A stretch of 64,000 nt of DNA from NCBI GenBank assembly GCA_045655865.1, contig JAZOQB010000047.1, positions 1-64,000 of the forward strand, in the 5' to 3' direction. Positions within the stretch are counted from its first letter, which is position 1. Each line of letters begins with the position of its first letter. This DNA comes from RGIG5579 sp045655865 (GTDB lineage: Bacteria > Bacillota > Clostridia > Oscillospirales > SIG627). Of the stretch, positions 43,931-50,895 are shown piece after piece. The notes under the pieces are model-generated. The model saw only the letters and a list, made by a program, of their open reading frames with translations. It did no database searches and was not told where the DNA came from. A program made the position numbers and the translations under genes.

Positions 43931-43941
43931 AAACAAAACAG

Positions 43942-43980
43942 AAGCACCCCGCTGCCTTGCATGCGGGGTGCTTTTCATTA
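43942..43980. terminator. bidirectional terminator between mgtE and the opposing small gene
   Basis: AAGCACCCCGC pairs with GCGGGGTGCTT across a ten-base loop. T-rich DNA follows on the plus side and also on the minus side (TTTTGTTTTT). Confidence 0.85.
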
Positions 43981-44023
43981 TTTCTTGGTTGATCAAAGCC
44001 TCGATCGTCCATCTGAAAACAGA

Positions 44024-44329
44024 TTACTGTCTGTCCACTTTGATTCCGTAGAGAGGATCGTCCCGGAGAAACGGAAAAAGCTCTCTTGCCTTCTTTTCTT
44101 CTCCCTGTGCTACCAGTGCTTGACAGATCAGGTATAAAAGGAGATTCTTTCTGTACTTTCGTTTTACTCTTTTCTGCCGGGAGCGCAGACAATTGAGATA
44201 CTCTGGATCAAATTTAGACTTTTGAAACGCTCCCATTTCCCTTTGATAAAACTTGAGGCGATCCAAAAAATAAAGAAGCAAAAAGAGAGAGAAAACAAAA
44301 AGAGCTCCAAAAAGAACGGCCGGCATCAT
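44024..44329 (-). CDS. small membrane protein coupled to the amidase fusion gene
   Basis: I take the first of two tandem ATGs, whose sequence ATGATG overlaps the TGA of the upstream gene, giving 101 residues. One transmembrane helix occupies about residues 4-23. A strongly basic cytoplasmic part follows (RSRQKRVKRKYRKN near 47-60), then a short helical tail ending DPLYGIKVDRQ. I do not recognise the family. Its tight coupling to the cell-wall hydrolase gene suggests a partner, localiser or regulator of that enzyme, but this is inference only. Confidence 0.65.
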   Translation of the reverse strand: MMPAVLFGALFVFSLFLLLYFLDRLKFYQREMGAFQKSKFDPEYLNCLRSRQKRVKRKYRKNLLLYLICQALVAQGEEKKARELFPFLRDDPLYGIKVDRQ

Positions 44330-47300
44330 GTGTGTTCCCCCGTAAGATAACCTTCCTGCATCCGATACCAATCCAAAATTCCGTCTACCGTGGCATTGGC
44401 AACGGTGGTAGCATAATCTTGGCGAAGAGCTCTTTGATATTCCGCGGGTGAGCAGATAAAGGAAACCTCCAGAAGAGCTTGAGGAAAGCGATGATTGCGG
44501 CACACAGCAAGCTCCTGGGGCTCAGATCCCAGATCATAGCTGTGGAGTGCATGGCAGACACTTTGCTGCACAGATTGGATCAAAGAGCGTCCGGCGGGAG
44601 ACCAGAAAAGCCCAAGTGTTCCCTTGGTGCTATTGGCGTCATAACTTTCTGCAGTGGAATTATGATGGATGGAAATGGCAAGGTCCGGGGAAGTCTGAGT
44701 GAGAAGATCCATCCTTTCATAAAGAGAAACGGTGGTATCATCGGAACGGGAAAGGATCACGTTGGCACCCAGGCTCTCCAAAGCATCCCGAAGGGAAAGG
44801 ACGACCCGAAAATTTAAATCCTCTTCATTTATCCCATCAAGAAAGCCAAGGGCTCCCACGTCTTTTCCGCCGTGGCCAGCGTCCACCAAAACGGTCTTCC
44901 CTGCAAGGGGCTGATCCCCCGGTGACAGACTTTGAGGAAGACGGAAGGATAAGAGGATGCCACCTTGCTCGTAGCAATAGCGAAATCCATAGTAATTATC
45001 CCGGGAAATCAAAGAGAAGGAAAGCGTCACCGTCTGACTTCTTTCATCCGATGAAAGCTGAATGCTTTGAAACAGACGGTTGTTCTCCGGAAGGTGCGGC
45101 TGTCCGTCCATGGAAAGATGGGTGCGGTAGAGAGTAAGAGAGATCTTCTCTCCATTGATTTTAGCGCTCAAGGGCGGTGAGCCCTCTCCCAGAGACAGAA
45201 CAAAAGAAAGCTCCTTGTCTCCTTTTTCACTGCGAATGCCCACAAGAGCGGCATCCGAAAGAGCCTTGCCTTTTTCAATGGTGACATCATCCCGGGAAAC
45301 ATAGCCGCCAAAGGAGAGCCGGTAATAACCGTCAAAAAAACCGGTGACCCGATCGGTCATTCCTACGGTAGTAGGCGTGTAATCCTCATAGAAGGAACTA
45401 TAAGGGGAAATCTTGAGAAAGCTGTAATCCCGCTCCACCCGAGCAATAACGGGAAGATTTTCAGGAATCACTAAAACCGAAGGACCGGTAGCAACAGCCT
45501 TTTTTCCATCTTTGGTACAGGTGAACGTGACGGTACCATAAGAAACATAATCGGAGCCTTGTTCTACAACAGGAGCGGAAAGTGAGCCTATATAGACCTC
45601 TTTTAAAATTCCGCTACCGGTAGGACGGATGGTAGGACTCAGCTTTACTGTGTTTCCATTGAGCGATGCGGTGACCATGCTACCGGCGGGCGCTGTTACG
45701 GTCACGGGAATGTCCGAGCCGGATAGAGCAAGAACGCCCTGTTCGCTACGGGTCGGTGTGAAAGACTGGATCTGAAAAGACGGAAGCTTATCGGCGCCCG
45801 GGGAATCCATGCGAGTGAGAGTTAAAGAATAGCTCTTTCCGTTTTGGGTCAAAGTCAGGGTGTTTCTCCCCTTTTGCAGTGGCATGAGAATGGAAAAAAA
45901 ACCGCTTTTGGTTCGTCCCACCTTCCCAAACGACGAGTACACAGGATAAGCGGGATCGGAAGAGGCCGAAACAAACTGGGCGGAGGTTGTGGTGCGCAGT
46001 CCGTTTTGGGGACGGGCAAATTGCACGCCCTGAACGCCGCTCACATACACGTCCTCCTCATAGGGATCGTTATACAGTTCCTTGAGCGCATCCCGAATCC
46101 CTGCCGTATTGTTTTGAATGTCTGCAAATCCGTACTGAATATTTCCAAATGAGCCCATGTAATTTCTGGCATAGAGAATCTGCTGAACAATTTCATCGGC
46201 ACCTTCAGAAAACTCTCCAACCTTGTAGGCGGCGTGGGAGATACAAAGCCCCACCCCGGTACCATCCACCTGGGCGCTCCACCAACGGGTGAGCGTAGCG
46301 AAATCAGCAGCGGAATAGCCTCTCTCCCAATAGATCTGGGGGGCGATATAGTCTATATAGCCACCCCGAATCCAGGCCAGCGCATCACAATACAGCGAAG
46401 AATACGCTTCCATGCCACGAGTATCGCTTCCCATGGGATCCGAAGATGCATTTTTCCAAATGCCAAAGGGACTGATACCAAAGTTAAGCTCGGGGTCAAT
46501 TGATTTTATGGCATCAAAGCTCTTTTTTACCATTTCATTGACGTTGTTTCGGCGCCAGTCCCCCAAACTCTTACCATCACCGTTTTTGGAAAATGCATCG
46601 GCATCATCAAAGGTTTCTCCGTTGACCGGATATGGATAAAAATAATCGTCGAATAAAATGCCTTTGACGTCGTACCCGGAGCAAAGCTCCTCAAGGCCGG
46701 AAACGATCAGATCTTGTACTTCGGGGAGTGCAGGATTGTAGTAAAGCTTTCCGCCATAAAACACCGTCCAATCCGGGTGGATTCGAGCAGGATTGGTTTG
46801 GGCAAGGCACGCGAGAGCGGCTTCTTTGGTCTTTGAGGTAAAATTGGTGATGCGGTAGGGATTGACCCAGGCAACCACATCCATATCGTATTCTGCAGCA
46901 CGAGATATCAAATAAGAAAGGGGATCAAACGAAATGGAGTCCCCTTCGTTTTCCACCAGATATCGAGAAGTGGGAAACACCCGGGATTGGTAAAGGGCAT
47001 CCCCGGAGGGACGAACCTGAAAATAGATGGTATCAAAGCCGGTAGAACGACTGGTTTCCACGATGGCGTTCAATTCTTTTTTTAACTGCCCCTCAGACAA
47101 GCCCGGTTTTGAGGGAAAATTAATGTTCAAGGTCGTGGCAATATAAACGCCACGCAGTTCATCTCCGGAATCCACCGGTGTTCTTTCTCCCCCGGTCAAG
47201 TTTTCCTCTTGCGTGTAGGGCTCCTGTTCCCCGGTGGTAGAAGGTGGCGTTTTTTTATCGCAAAAATAAGAGATCAAAAAAAGAACCGCGGCCATAACGA

Positions 47301-47403
47301 AAATCAGAAGGACACCAAGAGAAGAATAGAAAATGATCTTCCCTTTTTTGGTGGCCATGAAGGTATGAAAACGATTTTGTTTTGGTTCCAAATTTCCTTG
47401 CAT
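44326..47403 (-). CDS. membrane-anchored GHL10 glycosidase fused to N-acetylmuramoyl-L-alanine amidase
   Basis: A 1025-residue predicted cell-wall hydrolase with one N-terminal transmembrane anchor (about 23-48). The first extracytoplasmic domain (about 82-435) is a glycosyl-hydrolase-like 10 (DUF187) TIM barrel beginning ELRGVYIATT, with GILFDDYFYPYP near 248 and IDYIAPQIYWERG near 350. The middle 400 residues are beta-rich linker modules. The C-terminal Amidase_3 domain (about 833-1020) has complete zinc ligands and catalytic Glu: VDAGHGG near 840, the Glu in INEEDLN, ISIHHN near 911 and LLEVSFI near 977. The amidase should remove stem peptides, and DigH-like GHL10 enzymes cut the resulting bare glycan. 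Confidence 0.87.
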   Translation of the reverse strand: MQGNLEPKQNRFHTFMATKKGKIIFYSSLGVLLIFVMAAVLFLISYFCDKKTPPSTTGEQEPYTQEENLTGGERTPVDSGDELRGVYIATTLNINFPSKPGLSEGQLKKELNAIVETSRSTGFDTIYFQVRPSGDALYQSRVFPTSRYLVENEGDSISFDPLSYLISRAAEYDMDVVAWVNPYRITNFTSKTKEAALACLAQTNPARIHPDWTVFYGGKLYYNPALPEVQDLIVSGLEELCSGYDVKGILFDDYFYPYPVNGETFDDADAFSKNGDGKSLGDWRRNNVNEMVKKSFDAIKSIDPELNFGISPFGIWKNASSDPMGSDTRGMEAYSSLYCDALAWIRGGYIDYIAPQIYWERGYSAADFATLTRWWSAQVDGTGVGLCISHAAYKVGEFSEGADEIVQQILYARNYMGSFGNIQYGFADIQNNTAGIRDALKELYNDPYEEDVYVSGVQGVQFARPQNGLRTTTSAQFVSASSDPAYPVYSSFGKVGRTKSGFFSILMPLQKGRNTLTLTQNGKSYSLTLTRMDSPGADKLPSFQIQSFTPTRSEQGVLALSGSDIPVTVTAPAGSMVTASLNGNTVKLSPTIRPTGSGILKEVYIGSLSAPVVEQGSDYVSYGTVTFTCTKDGKKAVATGPSVLVIPENLPVIARVERDYSFLKISPYSSFYEDYTPTTVGMTDRVTGFFDGYYRLSFGGYVSRDDVTIEKGKALSDAALVGIRSEKGDKELSFVLSLGEGSPPLSAKINGEKISLTLYRTHLSMDGQPHLPENNRLFQSIQLSSDERSQTVTLSFSLISRDNYYGFRYCYEQGGILLSFRLPQSLSPGDQPLAGKTVLVDAGHGGKDVGALGFLDGINEEDLNFRVVLSLRDALESLGANVILSRSDDTTVSLYERMDLLTQTSPDLAISIHHNSTAESYDANSTKGTLGLFWSPAGRSLIQSVQQSVCHALHSYDLGSEPQELAVCRNHRFPQALLEVSFICSPAEYQRALRQDYATTVANATVDGILDWYRMQEGYLTGEHT

Positions 47404-47431
47404 AGGCTCCTCCTTTGCTTTTCTTTTTTCC

Positions 47432-47460
47432 AGTATATCAAAAGTCTTTGGTTTTTACAA
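47432..47460 (-). promoter_or_regulatory. sigma-A promoter of the amidase fusion gene
   Basis: On the minus strand TTGTAA (47460-47455) and TATACT (47437-47432) are 17 bp apart, with GGAGG shortly before the ATG at 47403. Confidence 0.7.
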
Positions 47461-47556
47461 TGGATTTGATCTTTCCTTTTTCATTTTATGTTCGGTACAA
47501 CAGAAAAAGTCCCCTCTCCTTTGTAAATACCCAATGAAAACCAAGGATACCCATAC

Positions 47557-47595
47557 AAAAAATCCCCACCGATTGCTCGGTGGGGATCCGTTTTT
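47557..47595. terminator. terminator of the small membrane protein gene
   Basis: ATCCCCACCGA pairs with TCGGTGGGGAT across a four-base loop. On the minus strand it runs into six T; on the plus strand a TTTTT run follows after three bases. Confidence 0.85.
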
Positions 47596-47603
47596 CCTTC
47601 AAA

Positions 47604-47840
47604 TTACTTAATTACTTTTACAAACACAAGAATGGAGAGGACAACACCGATAAGGGCGTACAATCCGACAACCGCTCCCAGAAGAGAAAAGATAATTCCA
47701 ACAAGAGGAATCTTGGCAAAAAGGCCAATGACCGCTCCGCATAAAATATCTATAACAATATAGATAATCAATGAAATGATAAAATCTTTCAGTTCGTTGG
47801 CTTTAAAGGCGTGGGGGAAAAACTTCTTCAGCATATCCAT
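47604..47840 (-). CDS. small hydrophobic membrane protein
   Basis: Starting at 47840 (MDMLKKFFPHAFKANELKD) behind AAGGAG, the product has 78 residues with two transmembrane helices (about 20-42 and 48-75) rich in Gly, Val, Ile and Leu. In-frame codons extend upstream but lack a ribosome binding site. I cannot name the family; proteins of this size and topology are common in Clostridia. It stands alone between a consensus promoter and a strong terminator, with a leader of about 95 bases. Confidence 0.7.
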   Translation of the reverse strand: MDMLKKFFPHAFKANELKDFIISLIIYIVIDILCGAVIGLFAKIPLVGIIFSLLGAVVGLYALIGVVLSILVFVKVIK

Positions 47841-47940
47841 TTTGACAATTCTCCTTCGTTCCATGTAAAAAATTCCCATCATTGACTTTGAGCTTTTTGA
47901 TGGGGCGAGGCGATCTGCTACGACCGAATCTCGCTCCTTT

Positions 47941-47969
47941 AATATACCAGTTAAATGGAAATATGTCAA
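47941..47969 (-). promoter_or_regulatory. sigma-A promoter of the small membrane protein gene
   Basis: On the minus strand TTGACA (47969-47964) and TATATT (47946-47941) are 17 bp apart. The leader contains GGAGCGAG and CTCGCCCC arms that can form a hairpin. Confidence 0.75.
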
Positions 47970-47996
47970 CAAAATCCACCAAAATCCGTTACTCCG

Positions 47997-48650
47997 TTAA
48001 AATTGATCAAGCTCATGTTTGAGAGCAACTTTGAAAAATTCAGCGTAGGTATCATAGCCTTTTTTGTTATAATGCGTACCATCTTCCACAAACATGTCTG
48101 CGCTTTGAAGCGGAGCATAATCAAACACGTTCAAATAATGGCAATTGGGGGTGTTTTCAGCAAACGCTTTCAGAATCGCATTGTGCTTTTCCATATTGCA
48201 AAGCTCGGTTTCGGTATTTCCTCTGCGGCGATGAGAATTGCACAAATAAATCTGAATATCGGGAAAATCGGTGAGCGCATACACAATCACGCGCTGAGCC
48301 AGTTCCCACGCCTCTTCAAAGGAATATCCGAACGAAGAATAATTTCCGAGGGGAGAATATACCAACACCTTCGGTTCCAGCGGGCGCACCATGCGGGGAT
48401 AGTAATAGAGTTGGTGCTCTGAGCAGCTTGATCCAAAACCGCGATTGATGGCACAAGGCTTACCGCTTTTTCCCAGTAAAGCTTCGCGAAGCGGAGTATG
48501 TCCCCATTTTGCGCTCCATCTTGTAAAATTGGAAGGTCCGTAAAAAACGATCTGCCCCTTTTCAATTGGCTCCTCCTCGTATTTACAAACAGCCTTTTCC
48601 ATAGAATCTTTCCAAATATCAATGTATTTTAATCCAACTTTTACCGGCAT
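47997..48650 (-). CDS. SGNH/GDSL-type hydrolase
   Basis: A 217-residue intracellular (no signal peptide) hydrolase of the SGNH fold, an esterase, lipase or acetylhydrolase of unknown substrate. Block I reads FYGPSNFTRW near residue 37-46: the nucleophilic Ser is kept but the usual GDS is GPS. Block II Gly-containing INRGFGSS near 70, block III SPLGNYSSFG near 98 (the Asn) and block V VEDGTHYNKKGY near 190 (Asp and His) are present. The AGAGG site and a promoter upstream make it an independent unit. It lies downstream of, and on the same strand as, the EutH-PHP operon. Confidence 0.82.
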   Translation of the reverse strand: MPVKVGLKYIDIWKDSMEKAVCKYEEEPIEKGQIVFYGPSNFTRWSAKWGHTPLREALLGKSGKPCAINRGFGSSCSEHQLYYYPRMVRPLEPKVLVYSPLGNYSSFGYSFEEAWELAQRVIVYALTDFPDIQIYLCNSHRRRGNTETELCNMEKHNAILKAFAENTPNCHYLNVFDYAPLQSADMFVEDGTHYNKKGYDTYAEFFKVALKHELDQF

Positions 48651-48703
48651 TGCTTTTCCTCTCTTTCATAAAAAACGTGCTTTTGGCAGGATAGATTAAT
48701 ACA

Positions 48704-48731
48704 ATTATACCGCTAATAAAATTTTTTTCAA
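48704..48731 (-). promoter_or_regulatory. sigma-A promoter of the SGNH hydrolase gene
   Basis: On the minus strand TTGAAA (48731-48726) and TATAAT (48709-48704) are 16 bp apart, about 50 bases before the ATG. Confidence 0.6.
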
Positions 48732-48821
48732 CAAAAACTCAAAAATCTCCAAGATAATATTTCTGCAATCGGAAAAGTTAGTTCTATTGTATAACAAAAC
48801 CGCCCTGTGTCTTTCAGATAA

Positions 48822-49904
48822 TTACTCCTGGTTTGTTTTTGTTTTGTCCTTATACAGAACAAGGGCAAGCAGAACCGCGCAAACGCCGGAGATCAGTTTA
48901 CCGGCGATCATGGGTATAACATAACTGCTGTCAAGGGCCATGGTAAAGGCAAGGTGCGCGCCAAATACGAAAGCTGCAGAAACCGCAAAAGCGGAATTGA
49001 GCACAACGCCCTTTTTGTCCATCTTGTCCATGATGCCAAAAATTGTGGTGTTGGTAACCAGACAGGTAAGAAATGATAGCGTAGAAATGCCGTTTATGCC
49101 AATTTTTGCGCCCAGTCGGTTAAGGGGCTTGTTTAAAAGCTTCACAATTAAGGCCATAAGCGGCAAGGCGCCGGTCAGCGTTACCATGGCATTGGCGCAT
49201 ACCAAGGAAGCGTTTTCAAACGTATCAAAATGGGGGAAAATTTCGGTCTTTGTCAAAAAGGTAAAAATGGAACATGCAAGACCGAGGATCGACACCGTTT
49301 TTATCAAAACGCCAAATGCGGAAAAACACTTGATACAGAACTTCGGAACAATCCCCAGTGCCACGCCCACAATAACCGAAAGGATAATCAGCGGAAGGAG
49401 GTTTAAAAGAATGGCAAGCGGTTTTAGTCCGCATATCAGTCCTGCAACAAAGCAGCCCACCGGAATCATCACAATGCCGCAAAGCAGACCGAAGAAAAGC
49501 TGATAATGCTGTTCCTTCTTCACCGCACCCAGGGAAAAAGGAACGGTGTAGGAGATCACCGCGCCCATCATCGTGGAAACGACATAGGCATTATATTTTC
49601 CCATATCCGCTGATTTGCAAACAGCCAGGGAAAGAGATGCGCCGCCCATGTCGTTTGCCAAAATGGAAGCCGGGATAATTGATGGGTCGATATGAAATAT
49701 GCTATAAAACTTATCCAGCACAGGGCTTAACCACACGCCGATCTGGGGTGCGATTACCAGCATACCCAGCATGGATAATGCCATGGGGCAAAACAGCGAA
49801 AAAGCCTCCTTAAACGCTTCGCCAAGTCCAAACTTGTTGCCGATGATGTAATCCAATGCGCCAAGCAGCGAAAAGACCAATATAATAACCGTTAGCACAT
49901 TCAT
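48822..49904 (-). CDS. EutH-like ethanolamine permease family transporter
   Basis: A 360-residue polytopic membrane protein with about ten helices. It resembles EutH from the N-terminal ALDYIIGNKFGLGEAFKEAF segment, the ASILANDMGGASLSLAV region near residue 80 and the C-terminal NTTIFGIMDKMDKKG block near 290. EutH imports ethanolamine when diffusion is limiting. No other eut gene (ammonia lyase, microcompartment shell, EutJ) is in the window, so the substrate may be a different amino alcohol. The ATG overlaps the end of the PHP gene (ATGA-type), so the two proteins are co-translated. Confidence 0.8.
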   Translation of the reverse strand: MNVLTVIILVFSLLGALDYIIGNKFGLGEAFKEAFSLFCPMALSMLGMLVIAPQIGVWLSPVLDKFYSIFHIDPSIIPASILANDMGGASLSLAVCKSADMGKYNAYVVSTMMGAVISYTVPFSLGAVKKEQHYQLFFGLLCGIVMIPVGCFVAGLICGLKPLAILLNLLPLIILSVIVGVALGIVPKFCIKCFSAFGVLIKTVSILGLACSIFTFLTKTEIFPHFDTFENASLVCANAMVTLTGALPLMALIVKLLNKPLNRLGAKIGINGISTLSFLTCLVTNTTIFGIMDKMDKKGVVLNSAFAVSAAFVFGAHLAFTMALDSSYVIPMIAGKLISGVCAVLLALVLYKDKTKTNQE

Positions 49905-50719
49905 AGCGTAACCTCTTGAAATCCGTTGTCGGTAAGGATGTATTTGCTACGAAATCCCGCTGCAAAAAGCAGTTCTTCCGCCTCTTTAAAGTAGCTGTCG
50001 ATAACGTTCTTGTCGTGGCAGTCTGAAGAGATCACTGCACCAAAGCCGCAACGTTTAAACTCCTTTAAAATCTCAATTTGGGGGTAAGGACAGGTGCGGT
50101 ATCCGCGAATCATAGGTGCCGTGCTTATCTCAAACAATGGGATCTTCCCCTGTAAAGCATGGATCGCGCCAAAGGCCAGGTCAAGATATTCTTTTGACGC
50201 TGTGTCCATGAAATTTCCCTTTTCGTTGTTTTTCGCCACAAGGTCAAAATGGGCCACGATGTCAAAATCGTTGATTTCCGGAAGCCGGGCGAGCGTTTCA
50301 TAATATGCTTTTGCATAGCGCAAGCCGTCACCGCCGAACTTTTCTTCTATGCATACAAGGGTCGTTTTTAGATCCCTATCCACCCCAACGATTTTATCGC
50401 CGCAAATAATGTAGTGGGCAGAGCCGATCAGATAATCAAAGCCTTCCGGTGAGAAGGTCGAAAGCATCTCATATTCCAAGCCGCAAAAAACATCGATCAC
50501 GCCTTTGTATTTCTCTTTCAGATGGCGGATCTCTTCCCGATACACAGGCACGTTTTCCATCTTCATTTGCATAGCGTAGGAAGACCGAGCATTAAAGGTA
50601 TGCTCGGAAAAACCGATCCCCTGAAAGCCTCGTTGAATCGCTTCCAGGATCATCTCTTCCGGCGTGTCTTTTCCATCAGAATACGTGGTGTGGGTATGCA
50701 GATTCTGTTTGTACTTCAT
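49901..50719 (-). CDS. PHP-domain phosphatase, histidinol-phosphatase-like
   Basis: A 272-residue metal-dependent phosphoesterase. The start at 50719 (MKYKQNLHTHTTYSDG) follows AGAAGG. PHP motifs: NLHTHTTYSDG near residue 6, FSEHTF near 40, GLEYEM near 84, GSAHYI near 102, DIVAHFDLV near 165 and the final SSDCHD near 240. All metal ligands expected of a trinuclear PHP site seem present. HisJ-type histidinol phosphatase is the nearest named activity, but no histidine-synthesis gene is nearby. Coupling to the EutH-like transporter suggests an amino-alcohol phosphate as substrate. Confidence 0.82.
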   Translation of the reverse strand: MKYKQNLHTHTTYSDGKDTPEEMILEAIQRGFQGIGFSEHTFNARSSYAMQMKMENVPVYREEIRHLKEKYKGVIDVFCGLEYEMLSTFSPEGFDYLIGSAHYIICGDKIVGVDRDLKTTLVCIEEKFGGDGLRYAKAYYETLARLPEINDFDIVAHFDLVAKNNEKGNFMDTASKEYLDLAFGAIHALQGKIPLFEISTAPMIRGYRTCPYPQIEILKEFKRCGFGAVISSDCHDKNVIDSYFKEAEELLFAAGFRSKYILTDNGFQEVTL

Positions 50720-50752
50720 TATCTGACCTTCTTTTCCAAATTTTCCTTTATC

Positions 50753-50782
50753 ATTATACAACATACGTTTCTGTAAATCAAT
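50753..50782 (-). promoter_or_regulatory. sigma-A promoter of the PHP-eutH operon
   Basis: On the minus strand TTGATT (50782-50777) and TATAAT (50758-50753) are 18 bp apart. Confidence 0.6.
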
Positions 50783-50787
50783 AAGAA

Positions 50788-50815
50788 ACCCCGCCGAAAA
50801 ATCGGCGGGGCTCAA
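50788..50815 (-). terminator. terminator after the repeat-tailed lipoprotein gene
   Basis: CCCCGCCGA pairs with TCGGCGGGG across four A. The minus-strand tail TTTCTTATT is only moderately T-rich. The -35 of the PHP promoter follows immediately. Confidence 0.65.
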
Positions 50816-50895
50816 TTTTTGTTGGACAAATAATTACTTGTTCTTAATTGCAGGCTGGGGTGATATGAGCAAAAAGGGGGAAATTAAATAAATCT

